Shown here: positions 7,943-14,546 of the stretch, piece after piece
How the letters are laid out: each line of letters starts with the position of its first letter
Numbering within the stretch: the stretch's first letter is position 1
Assembly (NCBI GenBank): GCA_000372225.1
Contig: AQTY01000007.1
Coordinates: 47,501 to 65,910, forward strand
Direction of reading: 5' to 3'
From: Candidatus Nitromaritima sp. SCGC AAA288-L16
GTDB lineage: Bacteria > Nitrospinota > Nitrospinia > Nitrospinales > VA-1
Length of the DNA: 18,410 nt
Notes under the pieces: generated by a model
The model's input: the letters and a program-made list of their open reading frames with translations, nothing else
What the model was told of the DNA's origin: nothing
The model's database searches: none
Position numbers and translations under genes: made by a program

Positions 7943-8575
7943 TCAATCGGCACAAATTCTAGAGAGAGTTTTCCAGGTAGCTAAACCCGCATCTGCCCAA
8001 TTCAACTCGGGAAACTCAGGACTTGCCAACGAATAGAAACGACATAACTTTATATATTTTACAGAATTGATGGCGTCTCTTATTTTTGTTTCAGAAGCTC
8101 CGGAGAGGGGAATAAAATTTTTCATATCCTTTCCCCATTCCCAGGGAGTAGGGGCGATTGCCAATTGGATATCTTCCCATTCGGGGTGTTCTTTTAGTTG
8201 TACCAACTTTTCAATTGGCGGAGCCTGGTTTTCCTGTTTGAGAATGAGTGAAAAAATTAAATCATGCCCCCACCAAAACAAGGTTCGGTAAGTAAACATT
8301 TGGTTCTTGGAAAACATTTGCGGCATATCCAAAGAGATAAACGGAAATCCCTTGTGGTTTTCTCCGCGCACGATCTGTCCTTTTACTATATCGGATTCAG
8401 GAGGGCAGGGGTGCGGTGCCTGAGATAGTGTTTTTATGATCTCTTGTTTAAGGGCGGTAAGGTTAGCTTCCGCCTTTTTCATGATGGCTGGTTTATGGAG
8501 GAAAATATCTTCCGTGTTCAGCAACTTGACTTCCAAGGGGGACCAGTCGGAAGGAATAAGCTCTTGTTTAGCCAT
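7943..8575 (-). CDS. unrecognised 210-aa protein
   Basis: I do not recognise this protein. It is probably soluble: no signal peptide, and one modest hydrophobic stretch (FWWGHDLIFSLIL, about residues 99-111) too broken for a confident membrane helix. Features are an N-terminal helical region (LHKPAIMKKAEANLTALKQE, about 26-45), a Pro-rich PHPCPPESD, an aromatic centre (FPFISLDMPQMF, YRTLFWWGHD), and WEDIQLAIAPTPWEWGKDMK later. Codon use and direction match the genes downstream (folC, lptD), with only 45 nt to folC, so it is likely real and co-transcribed. The ATG start at 8575 has no clear Shine-Dalgarno sequence. It lies 100 nt after the PilZ gene. No function is offered. Confidence 0.72.
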   Translation of the reverse strand: MAKQELIPSDWSPLEVKLLNTEDIFLHKPAIMKKAEANLTALKQEIIKTLSQAPHPCPPESDIVKGQIVRGENHKGFPFISLDMPQMFSKNQMFTYRTLFWWGHDLIFSLILKQENQAPPIEKLVQLKEHPEWEDIQLAIAPTPWEWGKDMKNFIPLSGASETKIRDAINSVKYIKLCRFYSLASPEFPELNWADAGLATWKTLSRICAD

Positions 8576-8675
8576 AGAAAGTTCAACAGCTCAACTGCCA
8601 GGTGGGGGTAACCAAGTAGCACAAAATTACGTTGAAAAATTGGTCAGTGGAAAAGTTGTGTGTCTCGTAAGCGCT

Positions 8676-9062
8676 TTAAAATTTAGTCTTTTTGGATTTA
8701 ATATCTTCTTTTTGTCGTTCCATAACATAATGATGAACCATGTCATCCTGCTCGTCAGTAGTATCTGCGATTGAACAACGACAAACATCCGTATCATCGA
8801 TCTTATGGATAATGACCTTTGCGGCGAAAGGTTCAACGTCACGACTCAATTTGATTTTACAGTCATGGGTAGAGCCTTTATCATAATTGTCATTGGGAAA
8901 AGAAATTCCGCCCGCACAGATATCAACTGCCTTTGATGTTTTGCCTCCTTTAATCTTGATTAGGATTGGCTCGTCGTCGGTTGGGTAAACACGATACGAA
9001 CCTCTATCTCCCTCTGGGACTTCAAACATTTTTTTTTCTTCCTGCTTTTTTTTCCAGAACAA
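8676..9062 (-). CDS. PilZ-domain protein, putative c-di-GMP receptor next to motAB
   Basis: A small cytosolic protein (about 128 residues) with a PilZ-like fold. The RxxxR motif appears as RGSYR, followed about 30 residues later by DICAGGISF at the place of the (D/N)xSxxG motif, with Cys replacing Ser. The region after this is beta-rich (CKIKLSRDVEPFAAKVIIHK), ending in a Lys-rich tail. Three starts compete. TTG at 9062 has AGGAGG at a 7-nt spacing. TTG at 9068 is too close to the same site. ATG at 9029 has AGGAAG at an 8-nt spacing and gives 117 residues starting MFEVPEGDRG. I list the first. The gene lies 190 nt downstream of motB on the same strand, which suggests a YcgR-like brake on the stator. 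That role is inference. Confidence 0.78.
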   Translation of the reverse strand: MFWKKKQEEKKMFEVPEGDRGSYRVYPTDDEPILIKIKGGKTSKAVDICAGGISFPNDNYDKGSTHDCKIKLSRDVEPFAAKVIIHKIDDTDVCRCSIADTTDEQDDMVHHYVMERQKEDIKSKKTKF

Positions 9063-9252
9063 AATCAATCCTCCTATTTATGGCTTATTTTCTTTTTTTG
9101 ACTGGTGCTAAGCGAAATATATCGGCAAATTATAATAAGCAATCTCACATTACTTTATTCTTTTTTTTTATCAAATTCAACCCTCCTGATTTTAGTTTTC
9201 CTGGTTTAAGGTTATATAAGGGTTGGGAAAATGGTAGAGTAGTCATTGACTG

Positions 9253-10380
9253 TTACTTTTTTTTAGGTCTTAGGTTTGCCTCCGCATCTACTTTTTTCTT
9301 TTTGGGTTTCTTGTCTCCAGGTATTTTTTCTAGTATAAATTCAATTCGCGCGTTTTTGGCTCGTCCTTCTTTTGTGTTGTTCGGTACCATTGGAAAAGTA
9401 TCAGCGTAGCCTGTTGCTGTTAATTTTTCAGGGTCTATCCCTTTATCATAAAAATGCCGAAGTACAGCAGTTGCTCTGACTGCAGAGAGTTCCCAGTTTG
9501 ATTCATATTTTGCGGTATGTATTGGCACATCGTCCGTATGCCCCTGAATGAAAATTTTATGGTTCTTTCCTTTTGTTTTGATGATTTTAACGATTTCATT
9601 AAGAACCGGGCGTGCTGCTGGTGTAAGCTTTGCGCTTTTTTTCTTAAATAAGTTGAGTCCCGGAACTCGAAGAACTATTTTGTCCTCTTCAGTTTCTTCT
9701 GCCTGAGCTGCTTTATTCGCGTCCCTCATTTCCTTAAGGTTTTGCATTACTTTAGTCGAATCCACAACCTTCATAATTTTAGCCAGACCATCAGGGCCGT
9801 CTTCTTCCACCATCATATCGATAGCTGATTTAAATTTTTCTGTATTGTCTTTTTCAACCGAATAAAAGAGCACGAAAAAAACCATCAGTAATGTAACCAT
9901 ATCTGCAAAGGTAGCCATCCAGGGCTCGACTCCGCCGGGAATGTAATCATTTGGGACTTCTTCACCACTACTTTTCTTTTCTTTTGGTTTGTCGGTATTT
10001 AATCCTGCTTCTTCAAATTTTTTATTCCACTCTTCATCCATTTTAACTTTCTGCGCTTCAAGCTTGTCCTTAGTGGCTTGTTCTTGAAGCTTTATTTTCT
10101 CTTCACTTTTTATTACGTTTTCTTCTGCTTCTTTGATTTTTTCTTCCTGCTCCTCGATTTTCTCTTGCAGATCTTCTCCACCACCACCGCCTTCTTCTTT
10201 TGATCGCCCTGCTGCTGCTTTGAGAGATTCGACCAGTGCAGCTTTTTCCGCTAGCGCCGACTCAAAAGTCATTTTTTGCTCGGTAAGTTCTGTGGTTGCT
10301 TTTTCGTGTGCTGCTTTGAGTTTTTTTACAGCTTTTTCGTATTTTTTAAGCTTCTCTTGGGTTGGGTCCGCTTCAGCCAT
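9253..10380 (-). CDS. motB: flagellar motor stator protein MotB with extended N-terminal coiled coil
   Basis: A 375-residue stator subunit that anchors the MotA ring to peptidoglycan and carries the ion-binding Asp. The single membrane helix with the MotB signature is VEPWMATFADMVTLLMVFFV (151-170), with D160 at the ion-binding position. A linker (about 177-240) and an OmpA-like peptidoglycan-binding domain (about 245-352; KIFIQGHTDDVP, NWELSAVRATAVL, NARIEF) follow, then a Lys-rich tail. Unusually, about 150 residues precede the membrane helix, where ordinary MotB has about 20-30. They are a Lys/Glu-rich coiled coil (about 8-125) interrupted by five glycines (64-68). The gene follows motA by 86 nt. 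No Shine-Dalgarno sequence precedes the ATG; the upstream bases are C-rich. Confidence 0.92.
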   Translation of the reverse strand: MAEADPTQEKLKKYEKAVKKLKAAHEKATTELTEQKMTFESALAEKAALVESLKAAAGRSKEEGGGGGEDLQEKIEEQEEKIKEAEENVIKSEEKIKLQEQATKDKLEAQKVKMDEEWNKKFEEAGLNTDKPKEKKSSGEEVPNDYIPGGVEPWMATFADMVTLLMVFFVLFYSVEKDNTEKFKSAIDMMVEEDGPDGLAKIMKVVDSTKVMQNLKEMRDANKAAQAEETEEDKIVLRVPGLNLFKKKSAKLTPAARPVLNEIVKIIKTKGKNHKIFIQGHTDDVPIHTAKYESNWELSAVRATAVLRHFYDKGIDPEKLTATGYADTFPMVPNNTKEGRAKNARIEFILEKIPGDKKPKKKKVDAEANLRPKKK

Positions 10381-10466
10381 GGGGGTAGATTTGGGTGTGG
10401 TTTTCTATTTATATTTAAAAATTGTCTCGTGCCAGTCAAATTTTTTTTATATTTTCTGTGTCCGTT

Positions 10467-11237
10467 TTATTTCTTTTTCTTTTTTTCAAGAGGTTTTCTC
10501 TCTCTTCCAGGAATAAAAGAGGAGAGTTTTTCATAAACCGTCATTGGATTACCTTCTGCCAGAATGGCACAAGCCCCTTCAAACGTAATTTCTAGGTTCA
10601 TTACCTCTGTCATTGTGCGAGATTGGAGCTTTGCTGCGATGGGATTGAACAGCATATTTGCGAACATAGTTCCATACAGAGTGGTTAAAAGCGCTACCGC
10701 CATAGCGGGTCCAACCGCTGCTGGGTCTGATAGATTTGCGAGCATCTGAACTAGGCCGATCAAAGTTCCGATCATTCCGAAGGCTGGTGAATATGCGGCT
10801 AATTTCATAAAAACGTCTTGGATTACCGCGTGACGTGACTTCATGGCATCAATCTCAATGGTCAGCGCATCTCGTATTACCTCTTCTTTGGTACCATCGG
10901 CGATTAGGTTTGCGGCTTTCCTTAAAAAATCCTCCTCAAATTTCATCTTACTCAAGGCCACGAGTCCACTTTTACGGGTCACGGTACATAGGTCACACAT
11001 GGTTTGAACCATGGCATTGGGTTCCATTTTATCGCCAGATATAACGAACATCGCCGCTTTGAAGGCCGCAATTACGTCTTTCAACTGAAATGCCATCAGG
11101 CAGGCAGCAAGGGCTCCACCAAATACGATCATCAAACCAGGAACATTAATGAACATATCCATGGTTCCACCCATAAGCATGGCTGAGAGGATGAGGGCAT
11201 TGCCTGCAAGAATTCCAATTATTGTTCCTATATCCAT
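10467..11237 (-). CDS. motA: flagellar motor stator protein MotA (PomA-like)
   Basis: Inner-membrane ion-channel subunit of the flagellar stator, 256 residues. There are four membrane segments: about 3-23, 30-50, 147-168 and 177-200. The cytoplasmic loop between the second and third carries the family's charged residues (R88 in TRKSGLVALSK, E101/E102 in KFEEDF). The third segment has AAYSPAFGMIGTLIGLVQML with the conserved Pro151. DPAAVGPAMAVALLTTLYGT opens the fourth and resembles the sodium-driven PomA/LafT class more than E. coli MotA, so sodium coupling is possible but not shown. The ATG is preceded by AGGAG at about 8 nt. It is the first gene of a motA-motB unit, with a candidate promoter at 11417-11445. 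The Lys-rich C-terminus EKKKKK is typical. Confidence 0.93.
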   Translation of the reverse strand: MDIGTIIGILAGNALILSAMLMGGTMDMFINVPGLMIVFGGALAACLMAFQLKDVIAAFKAAMFVISGDKMEPNAMVQTMCDLCTVTRKSGLVALSKMKFEEDFLRKAANLIADGTKEEVIRDALTIEIDAMKSRHAVIQDVFMKLAAYSPAFGMIGTLIGLVQMLANLSDPAAVGPAMAVALLTTLYGTMFANMLFNPIAAKLQSRTMTEVMNLEITFEGACAILAEGNPMTVYEKLSSFIPGRERKPLEKKKKK

Positions 11238-11402
11238 GGAAAACTCCTAAATTTCTAATGATTAGACAAGTTTTAATTTGCTGGATTGGGTTACAATTAA
11301 CTGGCTTCGAATTTTCCGCCATTAACGGGATTAATTCAAGAAGTTTGAGCGCTATTTGCTAACCACAATTTTAACTTCCTAGACTATAAAGTCTGTTTTG
11401 CA

Positions 11403-11430
11403 TTAATAACGGTACATTTATAGTTATTAA
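11403..11430. promoter_or_regulatory. inverted repeat overlapping the candidate motA promoter, possible operator
   Basis: TTAATAAC-N12-GTTATTAA has perfect 8-bp arms. It spans the -10 hexamer and part of the spacer of the candidate motA promoter, the usual place for a repressor site. A shorter repeat with the same AATAAC/GTTATT half-sites lies at 3502-3519. Confidence 0.35.
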
Positions 11431-11445
11431 TTAGTTTAAAATCAA
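11417..11445 (-). promoter_or_regulatory. candidate sigma70 promoter for motAB
   Basis: On the minus strand, TTGATT (11440-11445) is followed after 17 nt by TATAAA (11417-11422). The leader to the motA ATG would be about 170 nt. No sigma28- or sigma54-like motif was seen in the same gap. Confidence 0.45.
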
Positions 11446-11584
11446 AAATTTAGCTAATAACCAGAACTTATAATACCTCCGTAATGCCTTTTGGTCGAAT
11501 GCCTTAAGGGTGACCGCTTTAATTATTAAATTTATTATTAGAAAAATACATATAAATTATTGTTTTTAAATATAAAATATTGTT

Positions 11585-12550
11585 TTAATTGTAGAGGTGG
11601 CACTGTACTGTGTGTCGTTCTTCTAGCTGAAAGGTGGTGGGCCGTTCGGTTTTGCAGCGGTCAGTCGCTTCAGGGCAACGAGTATGAAAATAGCACCCTG
11701 CAGGTGGGTTAAGCGGTGAGGGGACATCTCCCCTTAACGGGATATGATCCCTTGATTCTTTGGGGTTCGTCGATGGTTTTGCCGCCAGTAGGGCTCGTGT
11801 GTACGGATGGGCAGCATTTTTATTTAGAATTTTTGTTGGGGCAGTTTCGACGATTTGACCCAAGTACATAACGGCTGTCCTGTGAGATAGGTGCTTTACA
11901 ACGTTCAAATCATGAGAAATGAACAATATTGAAATACTTTCCTTTTCCTGAAGCTCTTGCAATAAATTTATTATCTGTGCTTGGATAGACACATCCAACG
12001 CGGAAACTGGTTCGTCGCAGACCAGATAACGCGGGTTTAGTGACAGTGCTCTGGCGATACCTATTCGCTGCCTTTGTCCACCGGAAAATTCATGGGGATA
12101 GCGGTTTATAAAGGAATTCGGTAGACCCACTTTTTGCATTATTTCTGTGACTTTTGACCTCAAGTTTGATCGCTCTGCCAGACCGTGAACCATCATCGCC
12201 TCACCGATAATTCTTTCAACCGTGAAGCGTGGATTGAGTGAACCGAAGGGGTCTTGAAATATTATCTGCATTTTCGGTCGTAACGCTTTAAGGGCTTGGT
12301 TGTCTAGCTTAAGGATATCTACTCCATCAAAAATAATCTCTCCTGAGGTAGGTTTGATGAGATTTATTGACATGCGCCCAAGCGTTGTTTTCCCACAACC
12401 CGACTCACCAACCAACCCTAGAATTTCTCCGTGACCTATATCAAGTGACACACCCTCCACGGCTTTCACAGTCTTCGTGTTTTTAGATAGAAAACCTTCA
12501 TGAATAGGAAAATATTTTTTGAGGGAGCGAATGCTGATCAGTGTTGTCAT
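11585..12550 (-). CDS. dppF: dipeptide/oligopeptide ABC transporter ATPase, DppF/OppF type
   Basis: Cytosolic ATPase of 321 residues, the second of the paired nucleotide-binding subunits of a peptide/nickel-class importer. Walker A GLVGESGCGKTT, ABC signature EFSGGQRQRIGIARAL, Walker B YLVCDEPVSALD and the H-loop LFISHDLNVVKHLS are intact. The oligopeptide-family C-terminal extension carries GCYFHTRCPEATDRC and a final Cys (VQCHLYN), four cysteines like those proposed to hold an iron-sulfur cluster in related proteins. The start at 12550 is chosen because ATGA (12547-12550) overlaps the dppD stop, the standard coupling for this pair; a longer start at 12586 adds an Arg-rich 12-residue tail of no meaning. 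Permease and binding-protein genes are absent from both flanks. Confidence 0.92.
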   Translation of the reverse strand: MTTLISIRSLKKYFPIHEGFLSKNTKTVKAVEGVSLDIGHGEILGLVGESGCGKTTLGRMSINLIKPTSGEIIFDGVDILKLDNQALKALRPKMQIIFQDPFGSLNPRFTVERIIGEAMMVHGLAERSNLRSKVTEIMQKVGLPNSFINRYPHEFSGGQRQRIGIARALSLNPRYLVCDEPVSALDVSIQAQIINLLQELQEKESISILFISHDLNVVKHLSHRTAVMYLGQIVETAPTKILNKNAAHPYTRALLAAKPSTNPKESRDHIPLRGDVPSPLNPPAGCYFHTRCPEATDRCKTERPTTFQLEERHTVQCHLYN

Positions 12551-13542
12551 TGAGGATCCTCTCCCCCTTCCTCGTAAAGCCAGCACGCGACCTTATGGGT
12601 ATTTTCTTTGGTTGTATTTGTGAGGGGAGGTTGCTGTTGGCAACGGGGAATAGCGTCTTTGCACCTTGGGTGAAATGCGCAGCCCTTGGGAAGGAAAGCC
12701 GGGTGAGGTACGGCCCCCGAGATGGACTCCAACTTTAATTCGCTGTCATCCTTGGGCAGTGAATTGAGAAGACCACGAGTATATGGGTGCATTGGGTTTT
12801 CAAATAGGGAGTCCACAGTTGCCTCCTCCACGATTTTTCCCGAATACATGACATTGACTCGATCAGCAAACTGGGCAACGATACCAAGGTTGTGGGTTAT
12901 TAGCAGGATCGACATTTCTGAATCTTCCTTTAGAGAGGAAAGCAGACTGAGTATCTGATCCTGAATTGTAACGTCCAGGGCTGTTGTTGGTTCGTCAGCT
13001 ATAAGCAAAGCAGGACGGCATGCAATCGCTATTGCTATCATTACCCTTTGCTTCATGCCTCCGGATAACTCATGCGGATATTGATCGATTCGTATTTCGG
13101 GGGAGGGTATCGAAACTTTATGAAGTAGCTCAAGGGTTTGTTTTCGAGCTTCTGCTCCGGTTGCACTTTGGTGTTGAGTGATAGCTTCACCTATCTGATC
13201 ACCTATTGTGAAAATTGGATTAAGTGATGTCATGGGTTCTTGGAAAATCATACTGATATCATTTCCACGAACCTTTTGCATATCAGCCTCGGAAAGACTT
13301 AACAAGTCGTGGTTGTTGAATTTGATTTGACCCGAATCAAAACGACCCGGAGGCATTGAAATTAACCTGAGGATGCTAAGTGCCGTAACTGACTTGCCAC
13401 AACCAGATTCACCAACAATGGCTAAAATTTCGGCTTGATTGACATGAAGGTTGACACCACGGACAGCCTGAACGACAGTATCGTTGGTGTAAAAACTTGT
13501 GGTTAAGTTTTCAATATTCAGAAGAGGTGGTCTTGTGGGCAT
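12547..13542 (-). CDS. dppD: dipeptide/oligopeptide ABC transporter ATPase, DppD/OppD type
   Basis: Cytosolic ATPase of 331 residues that pairs with the downstream DppF-type subunit to drive uptake of peptides or similar solutes. Walker A AIVGESGCGKSV (about 42-53), Q-loop MIFQEPMTSLNP, signature ELSGGMKQRVMIAIAIA, Walker B LLIADEPTTALDV and H-loop LLITHNLGIVAQFA are intact. The C-terminal oligopeptide extension PKGCAFHPRCKDAIPRC plus ACWLY supplies four cysteines. The ATG at 13542 has only a weak GGAT Shine-Dalgarno-like sequence, immediately next to a palindrome (13552-13566). The gene is 65 nt downstream of the parvulin-rhodanese gene and may share its promoter. The substrate cannot be inferred from the ATPases alone. 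Confidence 0.93.
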   Translation of the reverse strand: MPTRPPLLNIENLTTSFYTNDTVVQAVRGVNLHVNQAEILAIVGESGCGKSVTALSILRLISMPPGRFDSGQIKFNNHDLLSLSEADMQKVRGNDISMIFQEPMTSLNPIFTIGDQIGEAITQHQSATGAEARKQTLELLHKVSIPSPEIRIDQYPHELSGGMKQRVMIAIAIACRPALLIADEPTTALDVTIQDQILSLLSSLKEDSEMSILLITHNLGIVAQFADRVNVMYSGKIVEEATVDSLFENPMHPYTRGLLNSLPKDDSELKLESISGAVPHPAFLPKGCAFHPRCKDAIPRCQQQPPLTNTTKENTHKVACWLYEEGGEDPQ

Positions 13543-13551
13543 CTTAAATCC

Positions 13552-13566
13552 GGGATTTGAAATCCC
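13552..13566. repeat. short perfect palindrome before dppD
   Basis: GGGATTT-G-AAATCCC has perfect 7-bp arms around one base. It sits between the parvulin-rhodanese stop and the dppD start and abuts the likely ribosome-binding site. There is no T-run after it, so it is not a standard terminator. An operator or a translation-modulating hairpin are both possible. Confidence 0.4.
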
Positions 13567-13607
13567 AAAATCGAGACAGACGGATGTTGGGCTATGATTA
13601 AACCAGC

Positions 13608-14315
13608 TTAGTGATCGTGCTGATGGGTATCATTTTGTTCCGATCCCTCATCAATGATATCTTCGTAACGGTATCCATCGTCTTCATCAATTTCGTAGCG
13701 GGCCAAAGATGGATCGATTTTGTCCGACCATGCATCGATTCCACCTTCAAGGCATTTGGCGTAAGAAAACCCCTGCTGAACAAGCCACTTAACGAAGCTT
13801 GGACTTCGGTCTTGTTTCCAGTCAATAAGAATGAGTTCCTCATCTTTTTTGAGGTTTGACAATATAGATTCGCTATTTTCCTTGGTGATGAGTTGTGAGC
13901 CTTCGATATGAGCAATGTCCCATTCCCAACTTTCACGTAAATCTAGAAGAATAAAATTAGATCCACCTGAATTTAACCGAGTATGTACCTCTTCAGGTGT
14001 GATGACAGTTAAATCAACGGATTGATTAGGGTCTTCTACTTTGACTTCAGTAATCAACAAAATATGGTATCCATACTCTGAATGTACAGGGCCAATAATT
14101 TTATTTGTTTCATCTTTTGTGATTTTTTCACCCATCAGAGATAGGGCAGCTTCTTCAGGCATCCAGCCGAGATCACCCTCTTGTTGTTTGGATGGGCACG
14201 TGCTATATTTCTGGACAACCTCGTTGAACGGTTCATCTGCATCCAGCGCCTTTTTAGCGGCGACAGCATCTTCTATCGAGTGCGTAAATACTTGACTTGC
14301 CCGAATCTGTACCAT
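13608..14315 (-). CDS. parvulin (PpiC)-rhodanese fusion, rhodanese active site degenerate
   Basis: A 235-residue protein without signal peptide, hence probably cytosolic. Residues 4-92 are a parvulin-type peptidyl-prolyl isomerase domain (ASQVFTHSIEDA, FNEVVQKYSTCPSKQQEGDL, GPVHSEYGYHILLITEV). Residues about 105-203 are a rhodanese domain (ITPEEVHTRL, ILLDLRESWEWDIAHIEGS, CLEGGIDAW). At the active-site loop, where active rhodaneses have a Cys followed by xxGxRS, this protein reads LIDWKQDRS, so D165 replaces the Cys; sulfurtransferase activity is unlikely and the domain may only bind partners. The tail is acidic and ends NDTHQHDH, possibly metal binding. AAGGAGG lies 9 nt before the ATG, and a near-consensus promoter lies at 14353-14381. 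Parvulin-rhodanese fusions are known in plants and cyanobacteria. Confidence 0.85.
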   Translation of the reverse strand: MVQIRASQVFTHSIEDAVAAKKALDADEPFNEVVQKYSTCPSKQQEGDLGWMPEEAALSLMGEKITKDETNKIIGPVHSEYGYHILLITEVKVEDPNQSVDLTVITPEEVHTRLNSGGSNFILLDLRESWEWDIAHIEGSQLITKENSESILSNLKKDEELILIDWKQDRSPSFVKWLVQQGFSYAKCLEGGIDAWSDKIDPSLARYEIDEDDGYRYEDIIDEGSEQNDTHQHDH

Positions 14316-14352
14316 TTATGAGAACCTCCTTAAATACGAAAACTCTTTAACC

Positions 14353-14381
14353 ATCATAATACTCTATTTGGATTATGTCAA
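14353..14381 (-). promoter_or_regulatory. strong sigma70-like promoter for the parvulin-rhodanese gene
   Basis: On the minus strand, consensus TTGACA (14376-14381), a 17-nt spacer and TATGAT (14353-14358) place the start of transcription about 30 nt before the ATG at 14315. dppD and dppF could be read from it too. Confidence 0.75.
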
Positions 14382-14546
14382 AATGTTGATGCTCGGAAGA
14401 AATAGTCTGGGAAATAGTATTCTTTTATTTTAAGGTTCTAAAATAGGTTTAAAAAAACCTGTTTGCAATGTAAACCATTAAAAAATGGTCTCTGGTCTTA
14501 CAGTGTGAATCAGTTCAAATATTAATTAATTTGATAAAATTATTTT

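Larger units (their letters stand above)
11238..11584. other. 347-bp AT-rich intergenic region upstream of motA
   Basis: No gene found. It holds the motA Shine-Dalgarno sequence (AGGAG), a short inverted repeat AGACT-ATAA-AGTCT (11381-11394), the candidate motA promoter and the longer inverted repeat listed separately. No clear intrinsic terminator for dppF is visible at its right end; that end (about 11520-11584) is almost pure A/T. Confidence 0.6.

Noticed and set aside
8966..9409. 147-codon plus-strand frame opposite the pilZ-motB region
   Set aside because: It is antisense to motB and PilZ coding DNA and Phe/Leu-rich, as expected from the complement of Lys/Glu-rich sequence.
13598..13936. 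112-codon minus-strand frame within the parvulin-rhodanese gene
   Set aside because: It is an out-of-frame shadow; the real frame has clear domain signatures, a strong ribosome-binding site and a promoter.
14445..14460. AGGTTT-AAAA-AAACCT inverted repeat between the parvulin and CDF genes
   Set aside because: Short arms in A/T-rich DNA with a loop made of A's; no T-run or link to a promoter, so no function is claimed.
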